64,000 nucleotides of DNA from Pseudomonas rubra (GCF_028656935.1 NZ_JAMDGZ010000019.1:124001-188000); one strand, 5' to 3'. Numbered from the stretch's first letter, positions 39,360 through 47,796 are shown. Notes: a model not told the origin generated them from the sequence alone. Translations and numbers: made by a program.

Positions 39360-39779
39360 ATGGCCAATATTATCCTGAAGAAAAAAGACGATGCCCAACG
39401 CAGGTTGGGTGATGTGCGCGGCTACGCGCGCAAGATCTGGCTGGCGGGCCTTGGGGCTTACACCCGGGCCGGCCAGGAAGGTGCCGACTACCTCAAGGAG
39501 CTGGTCAAGGCCGGTGAATCGGTAGAAAAACGCGGCAAGAAACGCCTGGATGCCGAGCTCGATGCCGCCAACTCCGAGATCGATTCGGTGAAGAGCGAGC
39601 TGACCAGCGTCAGGGGCAAGGTCGAGGTTCAACTCGACAAAATCGAAAAGGCTTTCGACACTCGGGTCGCAAGCGCCTTGAATCGCATCGGCATTCCGTC
39701 TAAACATGACGTGGAGGCACTCTCTGCCAAGCTCGATGAGCTCACGGCATTGCTTGAACGTGTCGCACGTAAACAATAA
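39360..39779 (+). CDS. phaI: PHA granule phasin PhaI
   Basis: A 139-residue phasin coating mcl-PHA granules. The phasin domain starts after the N-terminus (RRLGDVRGYARKIWLAGLGAYTRA split, about 15-38). It continues as an amphipathic helix and heptad-like coiled coil (KKRLDAELDAANSEIDSVKS, about 58-77) that drives oligomerisation. It aligns with the N-terminal half of PhaF, encoded 10 bases downstream, pointing to a duplication. The gene pair faces the phaC1ZC2D operon. Confidence 0.93.
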   Translation: MANIILKKKDDAQRRLGDVRGYARKIWLAGLGAYTRAGQEGADYLKELVKAGESVEKRGKKRLDAELDAANSEIDSVKSELTSVRGKVEVQLDKIEKAFDTRVASALNRIGIPSKHDVEALSAKLDELTALLERVARKQ

Positions 39780-39789
39780 GGAGAGCGGG

Positions 39790-40515
39790 ATGGCTGGCAA
39801 GAAGACTACTGAGAAAGAAGGCAGCTCCTGGGTCGGGGGGATCGAGAAATATTCCCGCAAGATCTGGCTGGCTGGTTTGGGTATCTACTCCAAGATCGAT
39901 CAGGATGGCAACAAGCTGTTCGACACCCTGGTCAAGGATGGTGAGAAAGCTGAAAAACTGGCCAAGAGTTCGGTCAACTCGGCCAAGGCAAGCGCCAAGT
40001 CGGCGACCTCTCGGGTCAGTGATGTCAAAGACCGCGCACTGGGCAAATGGGGCGAGCTCGAAGAGGCTTTCGACAAACGCCTGAACAGTGCCATCTCGCG
40101 CCTGGGCGTGCCGAGCCGCAGTGAGGTCAAGGCGTTGCATTCGAAGGTCGACACGCTGACCAAGCAGATCGAGAAGTTGACCGGTGCATCGGTCACGCCT
40201 ATCTCGAAAAAGCCAGCGGCGAGCAAGACGGTGGCTAAGCCACTGGCTAAGGCCGCACCGAAAGCTGCGGCCAAACCTGCAGCTAAAACTGCAGCGGCCA
40301 AGCCAGCAGCAAAAACTGCTGCCAAGCCTGTGGCCAAACCGGCTGCGGCGAAGAAACCGGCAGCGAGAAAGCCTGCGACCGCCAAGCCTGCTGCAGCGAA
40401 ACCGGCAGCACCTGCGGCCAGCGCTGCACCGGCAGCAAGCGCAGCTGCAGTGGTAACGGCAGCACCGACCACGACGGCACCTTCGGCACCGGTCAGCTCG
40501 ATCAGCCAGGCCTGA
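39790..40515 (+). CDS. phaF: PHA granule phasin / DNA-binding protein PhaF
   Basis: 241 residues from the ATG after AAGGAGAG. The N-terminal phasin domain (about 1-135) resembles PhaI (KYSRKIWLAGLGIYSKIDQD). The C-terminal half (about 145-230) is a histone-H1-like tail of AAKP/KPAA repeats that binds DNA without specificity, as in E. coli-type AlgP proteins. PhaF ties granules to the nucleoid and spreads them at division. The tail's repetitive Ala-Lys-Pro codons make this region prone to length variation. Confidence 0.94.
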   Translation: MAGKKTTEKEGSSWVGGIEKYSRKIWLAGLGIYSKIDQDGNKLFDTLVKDGEKAEKLAKSSVNSAKASAKSATSRVSDVKDRALGKWGELEEAFDKRLNSAISRLGVPSRSEVKALHSKVDTLTKQIEKLTGASVTPISKKPAASKTVAKPLAKAAPKAAAKPAAKTAAAKPAAKTAAKPVAKPAAAKKPAARKPATAKPAAAKPAAPAASAAPAASAAAVVTAAPTTTAPSAPVSSISQA

Positions 40516-40525
40516 TACTGGCTTT

Positions 40526-40582
40526 ATCGCGGGGCAAGCCCGCTTCCACAGAAACTTTGTGGGAGCGGGCTTGCCCCGCGAT
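40526..40582. repeat. REP palindrome pair (CGGGG class)
   Basis: ATCGCGGGGCAAGCCCGCTTC and its inverse with a short loop. It lies between the convergent phaF and phaD genes, five to ten bases from each stop, and probably ends both transcripts or protects their 3' ends. Confidence 0.9.
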
Positions 40583-40586
40583 GCTT

Positions 40587-41201
40587 TCAGCCGTCTAGGT
40601 ACCTCAAGGCCAACTGCTCGGCCGCATGCCGTGACGTGGCCTCCAGGTGCGGCGCCACCAGCATCATCACCTGATACACCACCACCCCCACCTCACCCTC
40701 ACGGGCCAGCACGCGCTGGTAATCGAGGGAGAACAGCAGGGTCAGGGTGATCTGTTCCACCAGTTGCCCCAGTGCGCGGGTATCGCTAAGCACCTGGCCC
40801 TGGGCCTTGAGGCTGGCCAGCAATGCTGCCAGGGTGCGCTTGAGGGCGTTGAGCAGGTTGCGCATGCCGCGCGCCAGCTTGGGCAGGCGCCCGGTCAGGT
40901 TCGACAGGTCCTGGAACAGGAAGCGGTACTGGGCCATGCGCTCGACGATCAGGTGCAGAAACAGCCAGTAGTCCTCAGCATCCAGGCGCACTTCCAACGG
41001 TGGGTCGAGCAGTGGTGTGAGCTCGTCCTCGAAGCGTTCGAACAACCCCTGCACCAACGGCTCCTTGCCGTGGAAGTGGTAGTAGAGGTTGCCCGGGCTG
41101 ATGCCCATTTCGTTGGCAATCTCCAGGGTCGAGACATTCGGCTCGCCCTGGCGGTTGAACAGTTGCAGGGCACACTCAAGGATACGGTCGCGGGTTTTCA
41201 T
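40587..41201 (-). CDS. phaD: TetR-family PHA regulator PhaD
   Basis: 204 residues. The N-terminal TetR helix-turn-helix spans about 1-50 (RILECALQLFNRQGEPNVST, then EMGISPGNLYYHFHGKEPLV) and the rest is an all-helical ligand domain. In P. putida PhaD activates phaC1 and phaI, with a CoA intermediate of fatty-acid metabolism as the likely effector. Last gene of the leftward pha operon, 13 bases after phaC2. Confidence 0.93.
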   Translation of the reverse strand: MKTRDRILECALQLFNRQGEPNVSTLEIANEMGISPGNLYYHFHGKEPLVQGLFERFEDELTPLLDPPLEVRLDAEDYWLFLHLIVERMAQYRFLFQDLSNLTGRLPKLARGMRNLLNALKRTLAALLASLKAQGQVLSDTRALGQLVEQITLTLLFSLDYQRVLAREGEVGVVVYQVMMLVAPHLEATSRHAAEQLALRYLDG

Positions 41202-41214
41202 CCGTTCTTCTTGT

Positions 41215-42897
41215 TCAGCGCGCCTGTACGTAGCTGCCGGGCGCGGGGTCCATGGGAGGGTAGTTCTGGTTGCCGAGGGCCATCAGGGTTTCGCGCTGGG
41301 CGCCGGAGCGTGCCTGAATCCACTCCAGCCACTGCGGCCACCAACTGCCGTCAACCTGCTTGCCGTCATAGAGCCAGGCCCGTGGGTCGCTGCTCAGGCG
41401 GGGGTTGTCGACATAGTGCGCTTTGGGGTTGCCCGGCGGGTTGATGATGCTTTGCACATGGCCGCTGTTGGCGAGGATGAAGCGCTTGTCGCCACCCAGC
41501 AGCGCTGCCGAGCGATACACCGCATCCCAGGGCGTGATGTGGTCGTTGCTGCCGGCGACGCTGAAGCTGTCGACGTTGACTTTCTGCAGGTCGATCGGTG
41601 TGCCGCACACCTCAAGCCCCGCAGCGCGGGCCAGCGGGTTGTGCTTGAAGAAGTCCAGCAGGTCGCCATGCAGGGCGGCCGGCAGGCGGGTGTTGTCGTT
41701 GTTCCAGTAAAGGATGTCGAACGCTGGTGGCGCCTTGCCCAGCAGGTAGTTGTTGACCCAGTAGTTCCAGATCAGGTCGTTGGGGCGCATCCAGGCAAAC
41801 ACCCGGGCGATCTCGCGGCCATCGAGTACCCCTTGCTGATACGAGCGGCGCTTGGCCGCTTCCAGGGTCTGCTCGTCGGCGAACAGGCTGGCCGGGCTGT
41901 CGATCTGGCTGTCGAGCAGGCTGACCAGGTAGGTGGCGCTGCTGACCCGGCGCAACTGGCGTTTGGCCTGCAAGTGACCTTGCAGTGCAGCCATGGTCAG
42001 GCCGCCAGCGCAGGCACCCATGAGGTTGACCTCGCGGCTGCCAGTGATCGCCCGGCACACGTTCAGCGCCTCTTCCAGCGCCTCGACATAGCTCGACAGG
42101 CCCCATTCGCGATGCCGCGGGTCGGGGTTACGCCAGCTGACCATAAAGGTCTGCAGGCCGTTCTTGAGCATGTACTGGACGAAGCTGTTGGCCGGGCTCA
42201 AGTCGAAGATGTAGTACTTGTTGATCTGTGGCGGTACCACCAGCAGGGGCCTGGCGTACTGTTTTTCGCTCATCGGCTTGTACTGGATCAGTTCCAGCAG
42301 CTCGTTGCGAAACACCACCGAACCCGGGGTGGTGGCCAGGTTGCGGCCGACCTCGAAGGCTTGCAGGCTGACCTGGCGCGGCAGGCCGTTGTTGTGGCGC
42401 AGATCATCGAGCAGGTGATTGATACCGCGCAGCAGGCTCAGGCCGCCGGAGTTGAACAGCTCCTTGACCGCCAGGGGGTTGAGCGGTGAGTTGCTCGGCG
42501 ACACGGCGTCGTTGAGCAGGGTGAACAAGAAGTGCGCCCGGGCGCGGTCGTCCGGCTCAAGCTGGCTCTCTTCGATCCACAGGCGGGTCTGTTTCTGCCA
42601 GGCCAGGTAGGCTTGCAGGCCACGGCTGTAGAGCGGGTTCTGGCTCCAGGCCGGGTCCTTGAAGCGGTTGTCGCGGGGGCTGGGTTGGTAGGGCGTTTCA
42701 CCGAGCAGCACTTTGCCCAACTGGTTGCCCAGGGCAAGCATGTGCTTGGCGGTATGCAGCGGGTGGCGCAAGCCATGGCGGCTGACGCTGCGCAAGGTCG
42801 AGAGCAGGTCGCGGCCGCGCAGGCCACTGATTGCACTCTGCACGTTCATATAGGTGGCGGGGGCCGGTAACGTCCCCTTCGCGGGTTTGTCTTTCAT
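41215..42897 (-). CDS. phaC2: Class II PHA synthase PhaC2
   Basis: Polymerises (R)-3-hydroxyacyl-CoA (C6-C14) into mcl-PHA at the granule surface. 560 residues from MKDKPAKGTLPAPATYMNVQ; an ATG twelve codons upstream is unlikely. The lipase-like box is GACAGG with catalytic Cys296; the acid and base are expected in the NDHITPWDAVY block near 451-461 and SGHVQSIINPPG near 478-489. Paralogue of PhaC1, with the same residue number for the nucleophile. Confidence 0.95.
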   Translation of the reverse strand: MKDKPAKGTLPAPATYMNVQSAISGLRGRDLLSTLRSVSRHGLRHPLHTAKHMLALGNQLGKVLLGETPYQPSPRDNRFKDPAWSQNPLYSRGLQAYLAWQKQTRLWIEESQLEPDDRARAHFLFTLLNDAVSPSNSPLNPLAVKELFNSGGLSLLRGINHLLDDLRHNNGLPRQVSLQAFEVGRNLATTPGSVVFRNELLELIQYKPMSEKQYARPLLVVPPQINKYYIFDLSPANSFVQYMLKNGLQTFMVSWRNPDPRHREWGLSSYVEALEEALNVCRAITGSREVNLMGACAGGLTMAALQGHLQAKRQLRRVSSATYLVSLLDSQIDSPASLFADEQTLEAAKRRSYQQGVLDGREIARVFAWMRPNDLIWNYWVNNYLLGKAPPAFDILYWNNDNTRLPAALHGDLLDFFKHNPLARAAGLEVCGTPIDLQKVNVDSFSVAGSNDHITPWDAVYRSAALLGGDKRFILANSGHVQSIINPPGNPKAHYVDNPRLSSDPRAWLYDGKQVDGSWWPQWLEWIQARSGAQRETLMALGNQNYPPMDPAPGSYVQAR

Positions 42898-43016
42898 CAG
42901 GCAACACTCCGTCGTCAAGCCATCAACAAACACATCAATGCAAAAGCGACACCAACCTTGCGCCGCGCACCCGGGTTGCCTGGCGTCCCGCCATGGGCTC
43001 GGGTGTGGCGGGCGTC

Positions 43017-43868
43017 TCAGCTGCTGGGGGCGGGCCGAGGGTGCATGACGGCGCGTTGGCGCTCTTGCTGAAGGAACTTCATGATGATCGGGGCGACGGC
43101 CTCTGCCCGGGTGATCAGGAACAAGTGACCGTCGTCGATTATGTGTAGCTGGGCATTGGGAATTCGCCAGGCCAGCAGGCGCATGTTGATCAACGGGATC
43201 AGCGGATCGTCGTCACCGGCCAGCACCAGCGTTGGCTGCTGGATCTTGTGCAGCCAGTGGATGCTGGTCCAGCCAAGCCCGGCGAACAGCTGCCAGTAGT
43301 AACCCAGCTTGCCCCCGGAGCGCACCTTGGCCGCGTGCGACAGGGCCAGGTCCGGGTCACGGCGAAAGGCGCCGCCGTAGATCTGCGGTGCAATGCGGAT
43401 CACATGGGAGGGTTGCACATAACGCCTGGGGCTGGCCATCAACCAGAGTACCTTGGGCTTGCCCGGAACCATCACCGCGCCCGCAGCGGTGGCAGCCAGT
43501 ACCAGTTTTTTGCAGCGCTCGGGATAGTCGTGAGCGAACTGTTGGGCCAGGGCGCCGCCCCAGGACACACCGATGGCGTTGACCTGGCCATAGTCGAGGT
43601 AATCGAGCATGCGCGCCGTAAGCTTAGCCAGGCCGGGGAAGCGATAGGGGTGGCGTGGTGTGGAAGAGCCGCCGACCCCGGGCACATCGAAGGCAATGAC
43701 TTCGAGGTCCGGGTCCAGAGCCTGGACAAAGGGGAACACCAGCTCCAGGTTGGCGCCGATGCCATTGAAAATCAGCAACGGCGTCAAGTGCGGCTTGCCG
43801 GGTCGGACGGCGGTGCGGATGGTCTGGCCATCCAGGTCGACGGTCCTGAATATATACGGTTGCGGCAT
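43017..43868 (-). CDS. phaZ: Intracellular mcl-PHA depolymerase PhaZ
   Basis: Granule-bound alpha/beta-hydrolase that releases 3-hydroxyalkanoates from stored PHA. 283 residues; nucleophile Ser102 in GVSWGG, with the acid in LAGDDDPLIP near 218-227 and His in DDGHLFLITR near 245-254. It fits the P. putida enzyme in length and Ser position. It lies between the two synthase genes, so synthesis and breakdown enzymes share one operon. Confidence 0.95.
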   Translation of the reverse strand: MPQPYIFRTVDLDGQTIRTAVRPGKPHLTPLLIFNGIGANLELVFPFVQALDPDLEVIAFDVPGVGGSSTPRHPYRFPGLAKLTARMLDYLDYGQVNAIGVSWGGALAQQFAHDYPERCKKLVLAATAAGAVMVPGKPKVLWLMASPRRYVQPSHVIRIAPQIYGGAFRRDPDLALSHAAKVRSGGKLGYYWQLFAGLGWTSIHWLHKIQQPTLVLAGDDDPLIPLINMRLLAWRIPNAQLHIIDDGHLFLITRAEAVAPIIMKFLQQERQRAVMHPRPAPSS

Positions 43869-43928
43869 GCGCGAAGCCCTGTGGTTGGTAAACGCCGCCG
43901 CCCCTGCGAGCTGCGGCGGTGTTCGCTA

Positions 43929-45608
43929 TCAACGCTCGTGAACGTAGGTCCCTGGCGCCGCGGCACCGGCCACATGGGCCTTATTGCCGAGGTTGGCCGG
44001 GGCTTTCTTGAGCTTGCCCGAACGCTCGGCCAGCCAGGTTTGCCAATACAGCCACCAGGAGTCGGTGTGCTTGGTCGAGTTCTCTTGCCAGTCGAGGGCG
44101 CTAGCGGGCATATCGCTGCTGGTCATGTAGCGCGCCTTGGGGTTGCCCGGCGGATTGAGAATGCTCTGGATGTGGCCGCTGTTGGACAGCAGGAACTCGA
44201 CCTTGCCGCCAAACAGCTGCGCCGACTTGTAGCACGACTGCCACGGGGTGATGTGATCGGCGGTGCCGGCGACGCTGAAGATATCGGTGGTCACCTGCTT
44301 GAGGTCGATCGGCGTGCCGCACACTTCCAGTGCATCGGGGCGCAGCAGTGGATTGTTTTTGAACATTTCGATCAGGTCGCCGTGGAAGGCGGCCGGCAGG
44401 CGTGTGGTGTCGTTGTTCCAGAACAAGATGTCGAACACCGGTGGCTCGTTGCCCAGCAGGTAATTGTTGACCCAGTAGTTCCAGATCAGGTCGTTGGGGC
44501 GCATCCAGGCGAACACCTTGGCCATGTCGCGGCCTTCGAGCACCCCGGCCTGGTAGGAATGGCGCTTGGCCGCTTCCAGGGTCTGCTCGTCGACGAACAG
44601 CGCCACCTGGGTGTCGAGGGTGGTGTCGAGCACGCTAACCAGCAGGGTCAGGGCGTTGACTTTTTTCTCGCCGAGCGCCGCGTAATGGCCCACCAGAGCG
44701 GTGCAGGTGATGCCGCCGGAACAGGCACCGAGCATGTTCAGGTCCTTGCTGCCGGTGATTGCCAGGACCACCTCGACCGCTTCCTTGAGTGCGTCGATAT
44801 AGGTCGACAGGCCCCATTCGCGCTGGGACTTGGTCGGGTTGCGCCAACTGACGATGAAGGTCTGCACGTTGGAACGCAGGCAGAAGCGCGCCAGGCTCTT
44901 GTCCGGGCTGAGGTCGAAGACATAGAACTTGTTGATTTGCGGTGGCACCACCAGCAGCGGCTTTTCCAGCACCTGCTCGGTGATTGGCCGGTACTGGATC
45001 AGCTCCAGCACATCGTTGCGAAACACCACCGCACCTTCGCTGGTCCCCAGATTCTTGCCGACCTCGAAGGCATCCATGTTCACCTGGCTGGGCATGCCGC
45101 CGTTGTTGACCATGTCCTTGGCCAGGTTCGACAGGCCATCGAGCAGGCTCTTGCCGCCGGTTTCGAAGAAGCGTTTGACTGCCGCAGGGTTGGCTGCGGT
45201 GTTGGTCGGCGCCATGGCCTCGGTCATCAGGTTGATGACAAAGTGACCGCGGCTGATGTCCTGGTCACTGAGGTTGCTGGTATCGATCCAGTCGTGCAGC
45301 TCCTTGCGCCAGGCCAGGTAAGTCTGCAGGTAGCGGCGATACAGCGGGTTCTGGCTCCAGGCCGGATCATGAAAACGACGGTCGTCGCTCTCCGGGTGCA
45401 AGCTCGACTTGCCGAAGATCACATCCTTGAGTTCCATGCCGAAATGGGCGACATGCTTGGCACTGTGCAGCGGTTGACGAATGGCCTGGCGCAGCACCAT
45501 TCGAGCAGAAGTCAGCAAATCCTTGCGGCGCAAGCCGATCACCGGGTTCAGACCCAGGGTGTTTTCCGAGGCTTGGCGCTGCAGGTCATCGTTATTCTTG
45601 TTACTCAT
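43929..45608 (-). CDS. phaC1: Class II PHA synthase PhaC1
   Basis: Main mcl-PHA polymerase, 559 residues. The lipase-like box is GACSGG with catalytic Cys296; TADHITPWQSCYKSA near 450-464 and SGHIQSILNPPGNPK near 477-491 hold the expected Asp and His. It starts MSNKNNDDLQRQA, and the first codons carry a Crc/Hfq-type A-rich motif. First gene of phaC1-phaZ-phaC2-phaD. The upstream 350 bases contain several candidate control elements, listed separately. Confidence 0.97.
   Translation of the reverse strand: MSNKNNDDLQRQASENTLGLNPVIGLRRKDLLTSARMVLRQAIRQPLHSAKHVAHFGMELKDVIFGKSSLHPESDDRRFHDPAWSQNPLYRRYLQTYLAWRKELHDWIDTSNLSDQDISRGHFVINLMTEAMAPTNTAANPAAVKRFFETGGKSLLDGLSNLAKDMVNNGGMPSQVNMDAFEVGKNLGTSEGAVVFRNDVLELIQYRPITEQVLEKPLLVVPPQINKFYVFDLSPDKSLARFCLRSNVQTFIVSWRNPTKSQREWGLSTYIDALKEAVEVVLAITGSKDLNMLGACSGGITCTALVGHYAALGEKKVNALTLLVSVLDTTLDTQVALFVDEQTLEAAKRHSYQAGVLEGRDMAKVFAWMRPNDLIWNYWVNNYLLGNEPPVFDILFWNNDTTRLPAAFHGDLIEMFKNNPLLRPDALEVCGTPIDLKQVTTDIFSVAGTADHITPWQSCYKSAQLFGGKVEFLLSNSGHIQSILNPPGNPKARYMTSSDMPASALDWQENSTKHTDSWWLYWQTWLAERSGKLKKAPANLGNKAHVAGAAAPGTYVHER
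45592..45602 (-). promoter_or_regulatory. Crc/Hfq A-rich motif in the phaC1 start
   Basis: The mRNA reads AACAAGAATAA over codons 3-6, two overlapping matches to AAnAAnAA. Published work on P. putida reports that Crc represses phaC1 translation, with the target at the start of the message; the motif here is consistent with that. Confidence 0.7.
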
Positions 45609-45634
45609 CTACGACGCTCCGTTGTCCTGAGACG

Positions 45635-45680
45635 AGTACCGGTTTGACTGTGCGCGTTACACAGACTAACGCCCGGTACT
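45635..45680. repeat. Nested inverted repeat upstream of phaC1
   Basis: Outer arms AGTACCGG and CCGGTACT are perfect complements 30 bases apart. Inside lie two further inverted repeats that share bases: GCGTTA-N7-TAACGC (45654-45672) and CTGTG-N7-CACAG. In the phaC1 leader these could form alternative RNA hairpins or a repressor site. It lies 27-72 bases before the ATG. Confidence 0.55.
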
Positions 45681-45811
45681 GCTGCTCGGGTGACCAGTGA
45701 TAACGAACTGCGGTCCTGCGGCCGGATGCAAACGACGATGAGCCCTGCGGGTTTGTTCTGCGTGAGAAGACTGCCTGCTTTCGCTCGCGACCTCTACATA
45801 CCGGCCCGACC

Positions 45812-45831
45812 CTGCATTAAATCCGATGCAG
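45812..45831. promoter_or_regulatory. Candidate PhaD operator
   Basis: CTGCAT and ATGCAG are perfect inverted half-sites of six bases separated by exactly eight. From memory, this is the architecture reported for PhaD operators. It overlaps the -12 side of the sigma54-like element upstream of phaC1 and covers the predicted +1 region. Confidence 0.5.
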
Positions 45832-45842
45832 GGACCTTGCCA
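45827..45842 (-). promoter_or_regulatory. Sigma54-like promoter of phaC1
   Basis: On the reverse strand TGGCAAGGTCCCTGCA has GG and GC ten bases apart and keeps TGGCA and TGCA of the consensus. Predicted start near 45816 gives a leader of about 208 bases. The 350-base gap between phaC1 and the DUF971 gene contains this, the repeats described separately and a terminator, but no convincing gene. The open frame at 45690-45941 has no coding character. Confidence 0.5.
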
Positions 45843-45934
45843 GATCCATTGGTTACCCGACTTTTTGGTATTGCGCAAGACGGCCACTCATTGGCCGTGG
45901 TGCAGGCATTCAAGCAAATAGAATTAGAAAATGC

Positions 45935-45965
45935 GCTCTAAACCCTGAAGGGTCCGGGCTAGAGC
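45935..45965 (-). terminator. Terminator of the hslVU-DUF971 unit
   Basis: A two-part hairpin: outer arms GCTCTA/TAGAGC and inner ACCCT/AGGGT with a two-base turn. Read leftward it is followed by GCGCATTTTC. The DUF971 stop codon lies inside the outer arm. It insulates the phaC1 promoter from hslU transcription. Confidence 0.6.
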
Positions 45966-46336
45966 ATCAGCTTGACGATCGACTCGTTGGGGTCGCGGGA
46001 TTTTCCGGCCTTGGCCAGTTCGTCGAGATAGTCTGCCCAGAGCGCCTCTTGGCGCAGGCACAACTGCTCAAGGTATTCCCAGGTGAACAGGCCGCTGTCG
46101 TGGCCGTCGTCGAAGGTCAGTTTCAGTGCGTACTGGCCGGCAGGCTCCAGCCCGCTCAGGCCAACGCCAAGCTTGCCGTGCTGCAGGATCGGATTGCCGT
46201 GGCCCTGGACCTCGGCGGAGGGGGAGTGCACGCGCAGGAACTCGGCGGGCAGTTGGTACGCCTCGTCTGGCCCGTAGGTCAGGGTGAGGGTCTTGGAGGC
46301 TTTGTGCAAGTTGATGCCGGTAGGGAGTCTGGCCAT
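45959..46336 (-). CDS. DUF971 (BBOX N-terminal-like) protein
   Basis: A 125-residue protein of the DUF971 / gamma-butyrobetaine hydroxylase N-terminal domain family. Sequence elements include HKASKTLTLTYGPDEAYQLP near 11-30, LRVHSPSAEVQGHG near 34-47 and DDGHDSGLFTWEYLEQLC near 76-93. Such domains are found alone in bacteria and fused to Fe-S-related proteins (ApbC/Mrp) elsewhere; no activity is known. It follows hslU by 45 bases with a hairpin in the gap. Confidence 0.88.
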   Translation of the reverse strand: MARLPTGINLHKASKTLTLTYGPDEAYQLPAEFLRVHSPSAEVQGHGNPILQHGKLGVGLSGLEPAGQYALKLTFDDGHDSGLFTWEYLEQLCLRQEALWADYLDELAKAGKSRDPNESIVKLML

Positions 46337-46342
46337 GTGGTT

Positions 46343-46363
46343 CAGGGCCGCTAGGCGGCCCTG
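46343..46363 (-). terminator. Hairpin between hslU and DUF971
   Basis: CAGGGCCGC and GCGGCCCTG are perfect nine-base arms around a three-base loop, just before the DUF971 ATG. There is no T-run. It may trim or protect the hslU message or lower DUF971 expression. Confidence 0.45.
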
Positions 46364-46381
46364 CCTGTAAGAGAGAAAGGC

Positions 46382-47719
46382 TTACAGAATATAACGAGAA
46401 AGGTCTTCGTTCTGCGCCAATTCGCCCAGGTGGCCGTTGACGTAGTCGGAGTCGATGCGGATCGGAGCTTCACTGTGGGCGCTGGCCAGGTCACCGGCGC
46501 TGAACGACACCTCTTCGAGCAGGCGCTCAAGCAAGGTGTGCAGGCGACGGGCACCGATGTTCTCGGTCTTTTCGTTGACCTGCCAGGCAATCTCGGCCAG
46601 GCGCTTGATACCGTCGGCGGCGAACTCGATGTTCAGGCCTTCGGTCTTGAGCAGCTCGCGGTATTGCTCGGTGAGCGAGGCGTGGGGTTCGCTGAGGATG
46701 CGCTCGAAGTCTTCCGGGCTCAGGGCCTTGAGTTCGACACGGATCGGCAGGCGGCCTTGCAGCTCGGGCACCAGGTCGCTCGGCTTGCTCAGGTGGAAGG
46801 CACCGGAGGCGATGAACAGGATATGGTCGGTCTTGACCATGCCCAGCTTGGTGTTCACCGTGCAGCCTTCGATCAGCGGCAGCAGGTCGCGCTGTACGCC
46901 TTCACGCGAGACATCTGCGCCGCCGACGTTGCCGCGCTTGGCTACCTTGTCGATTTCGTCGATGAACACGATGCCGTGCTGCTCGACTGCTTCCAGGGCC
47001 TTGGCCTTGAGTTCATCCTCATTGACCAGGCGCCCGGCCTCTTCGTCGCGCACCAGCTTGAGCGCTTCCTTGACCTTGAGCTTGCGGCTCTTGCGCTTGC
47101 CCTTGCCCATGTTGGCGAACAGGTTCTGCAACTGGTTGGTCATCTCTTCCATGCCCGGTGGCGCGGAAATGTCGACACCCACGGCCTCGGCCACTTCGAT
47201 CTCGATTTCCTTGTCATCGAGCTGGCCTTCGCGCAGGCGCTTGCGGAACAGCTGACGGGTATTGGAGTCCTGGCTGGTGACCTGGTCTTCATTGAAACCG
47301 GTGCGTGCCGGCGGCAGCAGGGCATCGAGGATGCGCTCTTCGGCGGCGTCTTCGGCGCGGTGGCCGACGCGGATGATTTCCTGCTCGCGGAGCATCTTGA
47401 TCGCGGCATCGGCCAGGTCACGGATGATCGACTCGACGTCACGGCCGACATAGCCAACTTCGGTGAACTTGGTCGCTTCGACCTTGATGAACGGTGCGTT
47501 GGCCAGTTTCGCCAGGCGTCGGGCGATTTCGGTCTTGCCGACACCGGTCGGGCCGATCATCAGGATGTTCTTTGGCGTCACTTCAACGCGCAGCTCGGCC
47601 GGCAGTTGCATGCGCCGCCAGCGGTTGCGCAAGGCGATGGCGACGGCGCGCTTGGCGTCGTCCTGGCCGATGATGTGACGGTTGAGTTCGTGGACGATCT
47701 CGCGGGGGGTCATGGACAT
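46382..47719 (-). CDS. hslU: ATP-dependent protease ATPase subunit HslU
   Basis: AAA+ unfoldase that feeds substrates to the HslV peptidase. 445 residues from [20 protein letters not shown]; an upstream ATG at 47770 has no family support. Walker A is [17 protein letters not shown] near 58-74, the pore motif region YVGRDVES near 90, Walker [11 protein letters not shown] near 253-262 and the sensor/arginine region [12 protein letters not shown] near 327-338. The I-domain sits between about 110 and 240. Confidence 0.96.
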   Translation of the reverse strand: MSMTPREIVHELNRHIIGQDDAKRAVAIALRNRWRRMQLPAELRVEVTPKNILMIGPTGVGKTEIARRLAKLANAPFIKVEATKFTEVGYVGRDVESIIRDLADAAIKMLREQEIIRVGHRAEDAAEERILDALLPPARTGFNEDQVTSQDSNTRQLFRKRLREGQLDDKEIEIEVAEAVGVDISAPPGMEEMTNQLQNLFANMGKGKRKSRKLKVKEALKLVRDEEAGRLVNEDELKAKALEAVEQHGIVFIDEIDKVAKRGNVGGADVSREGVQRDLLPLIEGCTVNTKLGMVKTDHILFIASGAFHLSKPSDLVPELQGRLPIRVELKALSPEDFERILSEPHASLTEQYRELLKTEGLNIEFAADGIKRLAEIAWQVNEKTENIGARRLHTLLERLLEEVSFSAGDLASAHSEAPIRIDSDYVNGHLGELAQNEDLSRYIL

Positions 47720-47754
47720 GATAGTGATGGTCCTTGGGCTCGATGAATCAGCGT

Positions 47755-47781
47755 GGAAAAGCCCGGCCACCGGGGCCGGGC
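47755..47781 (-). terminator. Intrinsic terminator or attenuator between hslV and hslU
   Basis: On the reverse strand GCCCGGCC and GGCCGGGC pair around a five-base loop and are followed directly by TTTTCC. It lies in the 77-base gap between the hslV stop and the hslU start, so it would let only part of the transcription through to hslU. Confidence 0.65.
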
Positions 47782-47796
47782 GCCAGAACAGCTGAG

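Noticed and set aside
40184..40456. Short tandem repeats in phaF read as a CRISPR or minisatellite
   Set aside because: The repetition follows the Ala-Lys-Pro protein repeat with irregular units; there are no spacers of even length.
43248..45647. Forward open frame of 799 codons opposite phaC1 and phaZ
   Set aside because: Antisense to two enzymes with catalytic residues in place; composition is typical of a shadow frame.
45690..45941. Open frame of 83 codons upstream of phaC1
   Set aside because: Runs through the phaC1 control region, has no ribosome site, and its sequence matches no family I recognise.
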